Origin: Tepidisphaeraceae bacterium
Lineage (GTDB): Bacteria; Planctomycetota; Phycisphaerae; Tepidisphaerales; Tepidisphaeraceae
Length of the DNA: 64,000 nt
Reading direction: 5' to 3'
Assembly: GCA_035998445.1 (NCBI GenBank)
Contig: DASYHQ010000023.1
Location: 62,001 to 126,000 of the forward strand
In this document: positions 16,651 to 25,435 of the stretch, one piece after another
How the letters are laid out: each line of letters opens with the position of its first letter
Position numbering within the stretch: the first letter of the stretch is position 1
Position numbers and translations under genes: made by a program
The notes under the pieces: model-generated
The model's input: only the letters and a program-made list of their open reading frames with translations
Databases searched by the model: none
What the model was told of the DNA's origin: nothing

Positions 16651-17676
16651 CTACTTCCCGCCCGCCTGCTCCTCTGCAAGCGCCCGCTGCTTCACCAGCA
16701 CCTGTTCCGGCTGATCGACCGGCGCGACGCAGCTCGAGAACGCGGCCAGCAGTTCCTGGGCCTGTTCGAGCGAGTTATCGCTTGGCATCGTCTCGGCGAT
16801 CTGCGCCGCCCGTGCCTGCAACTGCTGGAACTGCGACGGGCTGGCGACCGGGGGCCGGCGGTACTGTTGGGCGGCGGCGGGGAGGCGCGCGGTCTCCTTC
16901 TTCGTCCACTCGACGCGGCTCTTGAGCGTCGGGTGGTCGCTGGCCAGCTCGGGCGTGGTGTCATAGCCCAGGTCGATCATGCGTTGGAAGAAGTCGGCGA
17001 AGTGCTGCGGGTCCCAGCCGGCGCGTACGTAGAACTTGAAGCCGTACTCGTCGGCCTCGCGCTCGTCGGTGCGCGTAAAACCCTTGCCGATGAACTGGCC
17101 CGCCAGCAAACCCAGCCCCGCGCCGGCGGCGCCGTAGGTGGCGGCGCCCTTGGCCTCGTCCTGCGAGTATCCGATGGCCGCCCCCGCGGCGCCCGCGGCG
17201 GCGGCGCCACCGAGGATCGCGTACTGCCGGTTCATTCCCTGCTGCACGTGTCGCGCATAGACATGTGCGTACTCGTGCGCCACCACGGCCGCCAGCTCGT
17301 CCTCCGTCTTGCACTGGCGGAAGAGCGCGGTGTAGATGTACATGTGGTTACCGCCGGTCGTGAACGCGTTGAGCGTCTTGCTGTTGACGAAGTGGAAGCG
17401 CATGTCCTTCGAGAACATCCAGGCGTTGTCGCCACCCTTGCGGTGCGCGTCGGGCGCGTCGCCGTCGCCCATCTGCCGCGCCGCCTCGATCACGCGATCA
17501 CCGACCGCCTGCAGGTAGTTGGCCAGCGCCGGATCCTCGACCACCGCTGGCTGCAATTGATTGTGAACGTTGGCGGCCTGGCTGATCACCTGGCGATCGG
17601 TGGCGCATCCCGTGGCCACAGACAATCCACAAATGATTAACATCGCGCGCAACGCGCGGTGAAAGTACGTGGTCAT
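16651..17676 (-). CDS. M48 family metalloprotease lipoprotein
   Basis: Periplasmic or outer-membrane-facing zinc protease, 341 residues. The signal peptide ends in a lipobox (SVATGC), so it is lipid-anchored. Zinc site: HEYAHVYARH (HExxH) near residue 155, with the third ligand in the downstream DEREADEYG. Between them is a Gly/Ala-rich hydrophobic hairpin ([15 protein letters not shown] ... GAAGAGLGLLAGQ). This is the layout of the BepA/YfgC/LoiP-like group involved in envelope quality control. The C-terminal 80 residues are helical and Gln-rich. Confidence 0.92.
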   Translation of the reverse strand: MTTYFHRALRAMLIICGLSVATGCATDRQVISQAANVHNQLQPAVVEDPALANYLQAVGDRVIEAARQMGDGDAPDAHRKGGDNAWMFSKDMRFHFVNSKTLNAFTTGGNHMYIYTALFRQCKTEDELAAVVAHEYAHVYARHVQQGMNRQYAILGGAAAAGAAGAAIGYSQDEAKGAATYGAAGAGLGLLAGQFIGKGFTRTDEREADEYGFKFYVRAGWDPQHFADFFQRMIDLGYDTTPELASDHPTLKSRVEWTKKETARLPAAAQQYRRPPVASPSQFQQLQARAAQIAETMPSDNSLEQAQELLAAFSSCVAPVDQPEQVLVKQRALAEEQAGGK

Positions 17677-18305
17677 CGTCGTCCTCTCCTGTTCGAAACC
17701 GGACGACGCCGCGCGACGATCATTACATGTCGTTGCGCCGGCGTCACACTGGCGAATCTACATGACACAGGCAATCGTAGGAAGGCGCAGAACGAAGCGG
17801 CGTGCCACTCCCCTACTTCATCTAAGACACGTGCTCTAGCGGCACGTTGGCGGTCTGGAGAAGCTGCGCAAGCCGCGGAGTAAGACAGCAACTTCGCCGG
17901 GGTGCGCAGTGTGACGCTCGCGGAGTGCAGCAGTCCAGAATCAACGGTTTTCGTGGCGAAAATCGTGCTTTTATAGCGGGCTGGTGCGCTGAAAATGCTG
18001 CGCCTCCCACACGTTTCTGCGCTCATTGAAGTGGCCAATGTGGCAGCGCGAATTTTTTTCCGCGCGCGGTCGTTTGTCACCTAGCGTTTCGAACGTTCGG
18101 TAATACAGCACGTTTAGGCGCGCACGCTTCCTTACGACAGTCTGGCTGCCACGCGTGTCGCAGCGACATGCGTGATGAACGTCACCCTCATCGTCCGATG
18201 CAGGGTTCACGAGGCACGGTTGGCGACGCGGGAACGGTCCCGCACCCAGCGCGACCTCTGGCGATCGAAGGAGATCGTCGCACGAGGAAAGTGGAGAAAC
18301 GGAAA
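17677..18305. other. Gene-free stretch, nothing recognised
   Basis: About 630 bases between the M48 gene and a hypothetical gene. Short open frames occur on both strands, but none has a good ribosome site, family look or typical codon use. A modest AT-rich patch lies near 17938-17975. It may hold the divergent promoters for both neighbours. Confidence 0.4.
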
Positions 18306-18683
18306 ATGACTTATTGCCAGACCAATCACAGCCTGACCGAGACCGCCGATCGGTTTGAACAGGAACAGATGTTTGAGGAGGACGTGCGAGCCGTCCTGAC
18401 GATGCTTCGCCCCAACCGCCGCGAGCGGTTGATGGGGTGGCAGGAGCATCGCACGGGTGGCGCGCACTTCCGGGCGACCGTCTCCTGGTCACCGGAGTTC
18501 GCCGACGAGTCCGTCGACGAGCGCTTCACGGTGCCGCGGATGGTGGACGTGCTGGAGGCGGTGCTGATCGGCTCGGTGCGATCGGAGCTCGAGCTGCCGT
18601 TGCACGAGGAGTTCGATTTATATCGCGGCGTGGTGCGCGAGCTGTACAAGCGCGTGAACGACACGCAGTCGTGTTACGAGTGA
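18306..18683 (+). CDS. Hypothetical protein
   Basis: About 125 residues from ATG 18306 with GGAG about 11 bases upstream. Acidic, largely helical; includes EQEQMFEEDVRAVLTMLRPN then RRERLMGWQEHRTGG, VPRMVDVLEAVLIGSVRSEL and LYRGVVRELYKRVNDTQSCY. I recognise no family. Codon use (GC-rich third positions) matches the neighbours, which argues for a real gene. A second small gene follows at 18778. Confidence 0.55.
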   Translation: MTYCQTNHSLTETADRFEQEQMFEEDVRAVLTMLRPNRRERLMGWQEHRTGGAHFRATVSWSPEFADESVDERFTVPRMVDVLEAVLIGSVRSELELPLHEEFDLYRGVVRELYKRVNDTQSCYE

Positions 18684-18777
18684 GGTTATGAAGCACTGGC
18701 CACTGAAGTGGCCAGCGCGGCGCAACTGCTCGAACGTCCTCTCGTGAGTCCCGTCGTCCAACCGATAGTAGGAAGAG

Positions 18778-19065
18778 ATGAAACGCGTGACACCCGTGAT
18801 CGCCAAGACGTCGTCCAGCCGAACGAACCGCCTGCGCGCCAAGCGGCGCACGAAGGCGGACCGCGCCGCGGTCGCATCGCTGGTGGAGCTGCTCAAGCGT
18901 GGCGCCGACGTCCGCCAGCGCAAGGCCCGCCGCACGCGTGCCGCCATTAAGGTGCGCTCGTACGAGAACGACCTGAAGCTGGAGGTCGCGATCGAGCGGT
19001 TGATCGACGATTTGTACCTCATGCCCCTGGCGCCAGATGACCTGTCGGTTGCGTCGTTGATTTGA
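18778..19065 (+). CDS. Small basic protein with FlgM-like C-terminal motif
   Basis: Ninety-five residues. The N-terminal half is very basic (SSRTNRLRAKRRTKADRAAV, RQRKARRTRAAIKV); the C-terminal half, SYENDLKLEVAIERLIDDLY, resembles the YxxDxKLdxAIdrLldDL segment of FlgM-type anti-sigma-28 factors. That resemblance is short and by eye. No flagellar genes are nearby. AGG lies 5 bases before ATG. The function is unknown. Confidence 0.5.
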   Translation: MKRVTPVIAKTSSSRTNRLRAKRRTKADRAAVASLVELLKRGADVRQRKARRTRAAIKVRSYENDLKLEVAIERLIDDLYLMPLAPDDLSVASLI

Positions 19066-19084
19066 TGTAAGGACAGGTGCCGAT

Positions 19085-19165
19085 CCTCCCCCCGTTTAGC
19101 CGCGGGCTTGCCCGGGCGTGTTCTACGATTGAATCGCGGGCAAGCCCGTGGCTAAACGGGGGAGG
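19085..19165. repeat. Palindromic repeat, family F6
   Basis: Inverted arms of 29-30 bp (19085-19114 and 19137-19165; core CGTTTAGCCGCGGGCTTGCC) with one mismatch and one length difference, around 22 bases. The TAGCCG-CGGCTTGCC core recurs inside mqnC (22696-22765) and partly at 21785-21803. It follows the gene ending at 19065 and could end its transcript. Confidence 0.75.
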
Positions 19166-19403
19166 ACGCGCACCGGTCGACGGATAACCGATCCGATCGA
19201 CCCAAAGGCGTAGGGTTTTACGACTTTTTAGCCCGAATTCCCCGAAAGCGAACAAAGTCATAGACTTAGGCGTACGATACTGTATAGTGTCCGTCGACAA
19301 CTGACCCGCCTCGATCCACACGACTCCCTGCCATACGCAGCCCGTTTGATCAGCCCAGTTGTAGCGCATTGGTTGGCTTTTCTCGGCAGGTTGCCGTGGC
19401 CCT

Positions 19404-19426
19404 CTTGGTGCGCAGTCCTCACCAAG
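19404..19426 (+). promoter_or_regulatory. Hairpin in the rhlE leader, next to the ribosome site
   Basis: CTTGGTG and CACCAAG form a perfect 7-bp stem with a 9-base loop, ending two bases before the AGG of the ribosome site for ATG 19438. A promoter-like TAGACT-16-TATAGT lies at about 19262-19289, which would give a leader of about 140 bases. Structured leaders are common for cold-inducible DEAD-box helicase genes; control here is inference. Confidence 0.4.
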
Positions 19427-19437
19427 TAGGAATTGCC

Positions 19438-20946
19438 ATGCAGTTTGCCGATCTTCGGCTCGCCGAGCCGATTCTCCGTTCCCTCGTTTCCGAAAATTAC
19501 CTGACCGCCACGCCTGTTCAGGCTGGTGCCATTCCCCCGGCGCTCGAAGGCCGTGACGTGCTGGGCTGTGCCCAGACCGGCACGGGCAAGACGGCCGCGT
19601 TCGCGCTGCCGACGTTGCACCGCCTGTCGACCACCCCGCGGGCCAACCCGGCTTCGAAGGGGGCCCGTTGCCTCGTGCTCTCGCCCACGCGTGAGCTCGC
19701 GACGCAGATCGCCGACGGCTTCCGTGCTTACGGAAAGAACCTTCAGCTGCGCCACACCGTGATCTTCGGTGGCGTCGGCCAGTACCCGCAGGTGGACGCG
19801 CTGCGTCGCGGCGTCGACATCATCGTCGCCACGCCGGGGCGTCTCATGGACCTGATGAACCAGGGCTATGTCGATTTGCGCTCGATCGAAGTCTTCGTCC
19901 TGGATGAGGCCGATCGCATGCTGGACATGGGCTTTATCGCCGACATCCGCCGCATCGTGGCCAAGCTGCCGCAGAACAAGCAGACGTTGCTGTTCAGCGC
20001 GACCATGCCGACCGAGATCCGCCGCCTGGCCGATTCCTTAATGAAGGACCCGGCCACGGTTCAGATCGCCCCGGTCGCCCACACGGTCGATTTGATCGAG
20101 CAGTCGGTCTATCACGTGGATAAGAAGAACAAGCCGCAGCTGCTGGCCCACCTGGTCAACGAGCTGCCGATGAGCCGGGCAATCGTGTTCACCCGCACGA
20201 AGCACGGGGCCGACCGCGTGGTGACCCACCTGAACAAGGCGGGCATCAAGGCCGAAGCGATCCACGGCAACAAGAGCCAGAACGCGCGTCAGCGGGCGCT
20301 GGCGGGCTTCAAGGTCGGCAAGACGCCGGTCCTGGTCGCCACCGACATCGCCAGCCGTGGCATCGATGTGGACGACGTATCGCACGTGGTGAATTACGAT
20401 TTGACGCACGAGCCCGAGACGTACGTGCACCGCATCGGCCGAACCGGCCGTAACGGTGCCAAGGGCGCCGCCGTCAGCTTCTGCGACGCCGAAGAGCGTT
20501 CGAACCTTCGCGGGATTGAACGGCTGATCCGCAAGCAGATTCCCGTGAAGAACGATCACCCGACCTACACCGCCGTGGTGCAGGTGCAGCATGAACGCAG
20601 CGAGCGCGACGAGCGCCCAGAGCGTTCGGACCGCGACCGTGGTGGTGACCGTGGTCACCGCTCGTTCGGCGGTAGCGATCGCCGGCAGGCGTCGTCGCGC
20701 GAGGGTGAGGGGAACGGCTTCGGTGGCAACCGGTCGCAACCGGCCGCCCCGCGTAACCATGCTCCGATCCCCCAGCGGCCGCCGCACAGCCATGCTCCGC
20801 GGAACGTGGCTACGCCCAAGTTTACCAGCGGTCGCCCCGCGGCCGGTGGTGGCGCCGGTGCCCAACGCACGGGTCAGCAGAAGCGCTTCGGCGCCGCTGC
20901 GGGTCCTAAGCGTTCGGGTGGCTTTGCGAAACGTGCCGCACGTTAA
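19438..20946 (+). CDS. rhlE: DEAD-box RNA helicase, RhlE type
   Basis: ATP-dependent RNA helicase of 502 residues used in ribosome assembly and RNA turnover. Motifs in order: Q motif ([12 protein letters not shown]), [12 protein letters not shown], Ia [80 protein letters not shown]. The last 130 residues are a disordered Arg/Gly/Ser-rich tail ([20 protein letters not shown]), typical of RhlE-like enzymes. ATG 19438 is the start because the Q-motif region begins at once. Confidence 0.95.
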   Translation: MQFADLRLAEPILRSLVSENYLTATPVQAGAIPPALEGRDVLGCAQTGTGKTAAFALPTLHRLSTTPRANPASKGARCLVLSPTRELATQIADGFRAYGKNLQLRHTVIFGGVGQYPQVDALRRGVDIIVATPGRLMDLMNQGYVDLRSIEVFVLDEADRMLDMGFIADIRRIVAKLPQNKQTLLFSATMPTEIRRLADSLMKDPATVQIAPVAHTVDLIEQSVYHVDKKNKPQLLAHLVNELPMSRAIVFTRTKHGADRVVTHLNKAGIKAEAIHGNKSQNARQRALAGFKVGKTPVLVATDIASRGIDVDDVSHVVNYDLTHEPETYVHRIGRTGRNGAKGAAVSFCDAEERSNLRGIERLIRKQIPVKNDHPTYTAVVQVQHERSERDERPERSDRDRGGDRGHRSFGGSDRRQASSREGEGNGFGGNRSQPAAPRNHAPIPQRPPHSHAPRNVATPKFTSGRPAAGGGAGAQRTGQQKRFGAAAGPKRSGGFAKRAAR

Positions 20947-20979
20947 GCTACAACGCCGTATCTGACATCATTTTAGTAG

Positions 20980-21012
20980 ACGCCCCGTGCCACTCGCACG
21001 GGGCGTTCTTGT
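20980..21012 (+). terminator. Rho-independent terminator of rhlE
   Basis: CGCCCCGTGC-CACTC-GCACGGGGCG hairpin (perfect 10-bp stem) followed by TTCTTGTTTG, 34 bases after the rhlE stop. Confidence 0.9.
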
Positions 21013-21104
21013 TTGTCGCTCGCGGTTTCCTGACCAGAGGTTCCTCGGTTACAGCAGATCGTGGTCCGCGAAACCGCAAGCGAGCAACGGAATGAACTTG
21101 TCTC

Positions 21105-21128
21105 TCATTATAACCGATGTAATAATGA
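21105..21128 (+). promoter_or_regulatory. Inverted-repeat operator/promoter of the AbrB-Doc operon
   Basis: TCATTAT and ATAATGA (7-bp perfect inverted arms, 10-base spacer) lie just before the ribosome site AGAGGAG. They overlap a TAATAAT element that could be the -10 with TTGTCT (about 21098) as -35. AbrB/MazE-type antitoxins usually repress their own promoter at such palindromes. Confidence 0.5.
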
Positions 21129-21144
21129 CCAGAGGAGTCTAACC

Positions 21145-21372
21145 ATGGCTATTACCGTCAAACTCACCACCGTCGGCAACTCGACCGGAATCGTCCTGCC
21201 GAAGGAACTGCTGGAAAAGCTCCGCGTGCAGAAGGGCGACACGCTGCACGTTCTGGAGACCCCCAACGGCATCGAACTGACCAGTTTCGACCCTGAGTTC
21301 GCCCGTCAGATGGACGTGGCGGAAAAGGTGATGCGGCGGCGGCGGAACCTTCTCAAGAAACTGGCGGAGTAG
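21145..21372 (+). CDS. AbrB/MazE-fold antitoxin
   Basis: Seventy-five residues from ATG 21145 (AGAGGAG 8 bases upstream). The swapped-hairpin DNA-binding fold is clear: KLTTVGNSTGIVLPKELLEK then LRVQKGDTLHVLE. The C-terminal tail (RQMDVAEKVMRRRRNLLKKL) would wrap the toxin. The Doc-like toxin gene starts three bases after the stop, so the two are co-expressed. Confidence 0.88.
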   Translation: MAITVKLTTVGNSTGIVLPKELLEKLRVQKGDTLHVLETPNGIELTSFDPEFARQMDVAEKVMRRRRNLLKKLAE

Positions 21373-21375
21373 GCC

Positions 21376-21777
21376 ATGGACGACCCAATCTGGATCAGTC
21401 AGGAATTGGCTTTGGCCATTCACAAGAGACAGCTCGCCGAGCATGGTGGGCTGGACGGTGTGCGCGACCTGGGCCTGCTGCAGTCCGCCATCGCGCGGCC
21501 GCGCCACCTGTTCGCTTACAACGACCCGACGCCCGAGCTACCTGCGCTGGCTGCGTCGTATGCGTTTGGCATTGCGCGCAACCACCCGTTCATCGACGGC
21601 AACAAGCGCACGGCCGCGGTCGTGTGCGAAACGTTCTTGGAGTTGAACGGGTTGCAGATCGAGGCAACGGACTTGGAGATGTATCCCGTCTTCCTCGACC
21701 TGGCCGCCGGTACCGTAAGTGAGGAACAACTGACCGCTTGGCTCGTCGCTCATGTGCGCCGCACGGACGTGGAGTAA
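21376..21777 (+). CDS. doc: Doc-type toxin (Fic fold, death on curing)
   Basis: One hundred and thirty-three residues. The Fic core HPFIDGNKRTAA matches the Doc version (HxFxxGNKR). Doc phosphorylates elongation factor Tu rather than adding AMP. The N-terminal EHGGLDGVRDLGLLQSAIAR and RPRHLFAYND segments are also typical of Doc. It is the second gene of the AbrB-Doc toxin-antitoxin pair. All core residues look intact, so the toxin is probably active. Confidence 0.92.
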   Translation: MDDPIWISQELALAIHKRQLAEHGGLDGVRDLGLLQSAIARPRHLFAYNDPTPELPALAASYAFGIARNHPFIDGNKRTAAVVCETFLELNGLQIEATDLEMYPVFLDLAAGTVSEEQLTAWLVAHVRRTDVE

Positions 21778-21969
21778 CCCTACATAGCGGTGGGCTTGCC
21801 CACCGTCTTCCGTCGCGCATTATGAATCTGTGGTTCGGACGGTTTCCCCCCGGCAAGCCGGGGGCAAAGTGAAGAAGCTTCAGTCCAACGACCGTCCGAA
21901 CCTTTCACGCGTCGTGAAACTTCAATCGTCTCGTTTCTTCCGCCCGAAGAACACCCTAAAGTAAGTCGC

Positions 21970-23442
21970 ATGGCCAAGCTGTCGTTCAACATCGATCCGG
22001 TCATTGAGGGCAAGGCCCGCTTAACCGACGCGCAAGCGCTGGAGCTGCACCACAACGCGTCGCTGCACGATTTGGGCCAATGGGCCCATGCGACCGCGCT
22101 TCGGATGCATCCGGAGGATTACCGCACGTACGTGATTGACCGGAACATCAACTACACGAACGTCTGCACTGCCAAGTGCACGTTCTGCGCGTTCCGCCGC
22201 GACCACGACGACAGCGATGCCTACACACTCTCGTTCGACACCATCGGCGAGAAGATCAAAGAACTAGTCGCGATCAACGGCACGCAGATCCTCATGCAAG
22301 GCGGCATGAACGACCGCCTGCCGATCGAGTGGTACGAGGAGTTGCTGCGCTACATCAAGACGAACTTCCCGACCGTTCACATTCACGCGTTCAGCCCGCC
22401 GGAGTTTGTGGAGTTCGAACGGTTCTTCGGCCTGGACGTGCGCGACATCATCCGCCGCTTCAAGGCCGCGGGACTCGCGACGATTCCGGGTGGCGGCGGT
22501 GAGATCTTCAATCCGCGCGTCCGGCGGCGCATCGGCATTGGCAAGTGCTCTGGTGACGACTGGCTGCGCGTGATGCGCGTGGCACACGAGGAAGGCCTGA
22601 ACACCAGCGCCACGATGCTCATCGGCCACATCGAGTTCGCCCGCGAGCGCGTCGAGCACATGGCCGCGCTGCGCGACATGCAGGACTACGCGCTATATAG
22701 CCGTCGGCTTGCCGGTGGTCTTCGTGGCGTTCCAAAGCAAGACCACCGGCAAGCCGGCGGCTATGTGCAGGTGATCGATGCCATCCGACAGCGCTGGCCC
22801 GGCGTGTTCGCATCATCACAACTGACCCCGGAGAACGGACGACTGGCCAACGCCGGCTCCTACACCGCCTTCATCCACTGGCCGTTCCAGCGCGAGAACA
22901 CCCCGCTCGGCCGCGCGAAGGAATGGACCGAGGCAGCCTACGGTCCGTTCGACGAAAGCACGAACGACGACGTCCTGCGCGGCCGCGTCGTGCGCATGGC
23001 CGGGGCGGACGAATACCTGCGCACGCTGGCGATCGCCCGGCTGTACCTCGACAACTTCCCGTCGCTGCAAAGCAGTTGGGTAACGATGGGCCCGAAGATC
23101 GGGCAGCTGGCGCTCTTCTTCGGCGCCAACGACATGGGCAGCGTAATGATGGAGGAAAACGTCGTCAGCGCCGCCGGCACGACCTACCGCCTGGAGGCGC
23201 GCGAGATCTGCCGTCTCATCCGCGACGCCGGCTGGGTGCCCGCCCAGCGCGACCAGTACTACCACGTGCTGGCCCGCCACGATGGGCCGGATTCCCCCGA
23301 CCTCCAACCACGGCCAGACGTGCCGACGCGCAACGTGCGCAAGATCGACAACCAGTTCATCGGCGCCGCGCCGGGGCTGGACGACGGCGCCGATCGCAGC
23401 GTGAAGCTTCAGCTGCCGATTCTGGGTGAAGCGGCGCGATAA
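21970..23442 (+). CDS. mqnC: Cyclic dehypoxanthine futalosine synthase, radical SAM, with in-frame repeat insert
   Basis: Radical SAM enzyme of the futalosine menaquinone pathway, 490 residues. The 4Fe-4S motif is in RNINYTNVCTAKCTFCAFRR. Family blocks follow: GTQILMQGG, HAFSPPEFVEF, IPGGGGEIF, RVRRRIG, TSATMLIGHIEFARERVEHM, then SYTAFIHWPFQRENTPLG. Between the last two, where relatives have about 5 residues (QDETGG), this protein has about 55 extra. Part of that extra is encoded by a near-perfect palindrome (22696-22765). The frame stays open throughout, so the gene may be functional. No other mqn gene is in the window. Confidence 0.9.
   Translation: MAKLSFNIDPVIEGKARLTDAQALELHHNASLHDLGQWAHATALRMHPEDYRTYVIDRNINYTNVCTAKCTFCAFRRDHDDSDAYTLSFDTIGEKIKELVAINGTQILMQGGMNDRLPIEWYEELLRYIKTNFPTVHIHAFSPPEFVEFERFFGLDVRDIIRRFKAAGLATIPGGGGEIFNPRVRRRIGIGKCSGDDWLRVMRVAHEEGLNTSATMLIGHIEFARERVEHMAALRDMQDYALYSRRLAGGLRGVPKQDHRQAGGYVQVIDAIRQRWPGVFASSQLTPENGRLANAGSYTAFIHWPFQRENTPLGRAKEWTEAAYGPFDESTNDDVLRGRVVRMAGADEYLRTLAIARLYLDNFPSLQSSWVTMGPKIGQLALFFGANDMGSVMMEENVVSAAGTTYRLEAREICRLIRDAGWVPAQRDQYYHVLARHDGPDSPDLQPRPDVPTRNVRKIDNQFIGAAPGLDDGADRSVKLQLPILGEAAR
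22696..22765 (+). repeat. Palindromic repeat (F6-like) inserted in frame inside mqnC
   Basis: Inverted 27-bp arms (22696-22722, 22739-22765) with two mismatches and a 16-base loop; core CGGCTTGCCGGTGGTCTT. The core resembles the intergenic F6 element (TAGCCGCGGGCTTGCCC). It encodes about 23 residues (YSRRLAGGLRGVPKQD then HRQAGGY) within an extra segment absent from typical MqnC. This parallels Rickettsia palindromic elements, which also sit inside genes without breaking frame. Confidence 0.8.
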
Positions 23443-23454
23443 CGCGTCGGGTCC

Positions 23455-23574
23455 GGTCCCTCTCCCATGTACTCATGGGAGAGGCTAGGTGAGGGTGATT
23501 TCGAACTGCTGATGACTCTCGTAAGAACAAAATCACCCTCACCTAGCCTCTCCCGGAGTACCGGGAGAGGGACC
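23455..23574. repeat. Palindromic repeat, family F3 (copy 3)
   Basis: Ends GGTCCCTCTCCC and GGGAGAGGGACC are inverted; inner GAGGCTAGGTGAGGGTGATT and its complement AATCACCCTCACCTAGCCTC are perfect 20-bp arms. It begins 12 bases after the mqnC stop. The rest of the spacer to 23898 holds no gene that I can support. Confidence 0.85.
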
Positions 23575-23898
23575 GGAAGAGCCTCGTCCGGCTGAACAAC
23601 ACGTTCCAAGGAAGACCAAGGGGGTCGCAGTCGCAGAGCGGACGTGCGGCGGCTCCTCGTCCGCGTCTATTCCATCATCGCCCACCCGAATATTTTCCCC
23701 GCGCACGTCGCCAAACACGGGGCATAATGAGTGAATCGACGGCGCGCGACCACGCCGCCCGCAACCTGCCCGACTCCTCGATCCAACGAAGGAGGCGACC
23801 GACAACCCACCACAATCGCACGGCGACGCCGTGGCACCGGAACGTGATTCTCCGTCAACGCGGTCTGCACCCTTGCCCCCACACCCCTGGAGGTTGAC

Positions 23899-25083
23899 AT
23901 GAGTCGCTCGCTGTACGCCCACCCGGTCTTTCGTCTCATCATCGATCACAATCCGTTCTTCCTGCTGAGCGCCGTCAGCATGCTGGTCGCGTGCCGTCTG
24001 TTGCTGGACGCGATGGCGCTGCTGCCGGGCGAGTTCGGCAAGCTGCTGATGCTGATCGCGACGCTGAACGTGTACGAGCTGCTGCTGATCGGCCTGGCGA
24101 TGCTGCTGCTGTCGCGGCCGGCGTGCTTTCGGGACGTGCGCATCCTGCTGATCCTTGAGGCGCTGTTCCTCGTCGACGTGACGTTCCTCAACAGCGAGCT
24201 GTACTCGGCCAATTTAACGGCCGGCATCGCGACCAACGTCGCGCTGTTTGGGCTGGCGGCGCTGAAGGTCGGCGCGGTGCGGCGAATCGCCAACCTTGGT
24301 GATGGTCGCACGATCGCGTTCATCCTCGGCACGATCGCGCTGTTGCTGTTCATTCCGGGCGTGCTGGCGCATTGGGAGAAGGCCCAGGATGGCGCGATCA
24401 CCGCGCGCACGCTGTATGGGTTCTGGTGGCTCGCCGGCGCGATCCCGGTCGCCGGGGCGTTCCTGCTGCCGCACGGTATTGCGCGGGGCGGTGACCCGTG
24501 GGACGTCGCGGTGCGGCTGGCGTTCGTCGGGCTTCCGTTCGTTTCGGTGATGGCGCACCTTTGCGGCGCCAGCTGGGTCTACGACACCGGCTTTACGGTC
24601 GCGAACATTGCCCCGGTGCTGCTGGGCGTGGCGGTCGCCGCGCCGCGCGTGCTGGGCCTCTCTTATGCTGAACCGGCGCGACTGCTGCTGCCGGTGCTGG
24701 CGATCATCTTGTCAGCGGCCACGATCAAATCAGGGGCGGGTGGCTGGATCGACCTGAACCGATTCTCGCCACTGCACTTTGCGACGGTGTCGGCCGGGCT
24801 GGTCTACCTGTGGCATGCCTGGGAATTTCGCCGGCCGGTCTTGGCGGCGATGGTGTGCGGCGCAGCGACCCTCTACCTGCTGAAGCGTCTGCCGCGCGAC
24901 GTCTGGCGGGCGCTGGAGCAGTTTGTGCTCGACGTGATCAACGTTGCCGCCGGGCTATTGCCGCGCACCGCGATGCAGTGGGGCCTCGTGACGCTCTTCG
25001 GCGCATTCGCGCTGCTGGGGGTCGGTTTGGCCGTCAGCTTGAAAAAGCCACCAATGCAGCCGCAACCGGTGCCGGAAAAATAG
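23899..25083 (+). CDS. Multi-pass membrane protein, unknown function
   Basis: Three hundred and ninety-four residues with about ten hydrophobic segments (for example VSMLVACRLLLDAMALL, LLLIGLAMLLLS, GLVTLFGAFALLGVGLAVSL) and a short Pro/Gln tail (KKPPMQPQPVPEK). GGAGG lies about 6 bases before ATG 23899. No charged catalytic cluster or transporter signature was recognised. Long gene-free spacers flank it on both sides, so it is probably transcribed alone. Confidence 0.7.
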   Translation: MSRSLYAHPVFRLIIDHNPFFLLSAVSMLVACRLLLDAMALLPGEFGKLLMLIATLNVYELLLIGLAMLLLSRPACFRDVRILLILEALFLVDVTFLNSELYSANLTAGIATNVALFGLAALKVGAVRRIANLGDGRTIAFILGTIALLLFIPGVLAHWEKAQDGAITARTLYGFWWLAGAIPVAGAFLLPHGIARGGDPWDVAVRLAFVGLPFVSVMAHLCGASWVYDTGFTVANIAPVLLGVAVAAPRVLGLSYAEPARLLLPVLAIILSAATIKSGAGGWIDLNRFSPLHFATVSAGLVYLWHAWEFRRPVLAAMVCGAATLYLLKRLPRDVWRALEQFVLDVINVAAGLLPRTAMQWGLVTLFGAFALLGVGLAVSLKKPPMQPQPVPEK

Positions 25084-25234
25084 GCGTTTTGCAGGGTCAT
25101 TGGCACCTTGAGAATCGTGGGCGTCAGCCGATAAGAAGGCAGGACGCAGGCTGAAACCGATCTCAACCGAACTTCTTGCCCGTAAAAGAGATGGGCGCAG
25201 GTGCCGATGTGCTGGAAAGGTGGGGAAGGGTGGC

Positions 25235-25263
25235 TTGTCATCCCCCGCGCAACGGTTTAGAAT
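25235..25263 (+). promoter_or_regulatory. Strong sigma-70-like promoter
   Basis: TTGTCA, a 17-base spacer and TAGAAT: five of six matches in each box with ideal spacing. It lies 560 bases upstream of rny and directly before a stretch rich in hairpins, so it probably drives a structured leader or small RNA. Confidence 0.6.
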
Positions 25264-25269
25264 TTGGGC

Positions 25270-25410
25270 ATACTGCTCGCTGACACTGGTCGGCGGGCGC
25301 GGGTCGCCCGTGCGGATGGGTCCTGACCCGTAAGGTGTTGTGACTAACGCTGCCGGTGGACCGCTCGCAAGCGCCCAAGAGGCTTGGCGAGCGGATCGGC
25401 AGTGACGAGA
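25270..25410 (+). ncRNA. Candidate structured RNA downstream of a strong promoter
   Basis: Three hairpins follow in order: GGGCG-CGGGT-CGCCC (about 25294-25308), GGGT-CCTG-ACCC (25318-25329) and a long stem of CTGCCG ... CGGCAG enclosing CCGCTCGC ... GCGAGCGG and AAGC ... GCTT (25350-25402). No signal recognition particle, RNase P, tmRNA or 6S hallmark was recognised. It could be a leader for the small frame at 25436 or a free RNA. No clear T-run terminator follows. Confidence 0.4.
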
Positions 25411-25435
25411 TCGTGGTTTACCGCGGAGTTCTCCC

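Noticed and set aside
25270-25410. Signal recognition particle RNA, 6S RNA or RNase P RNA at this site
   Set aside because: The hallmark loops of these RNAs (for example GGAAGGAAGCAG of SRP RNA) are absent; only generic hairpins are seen.
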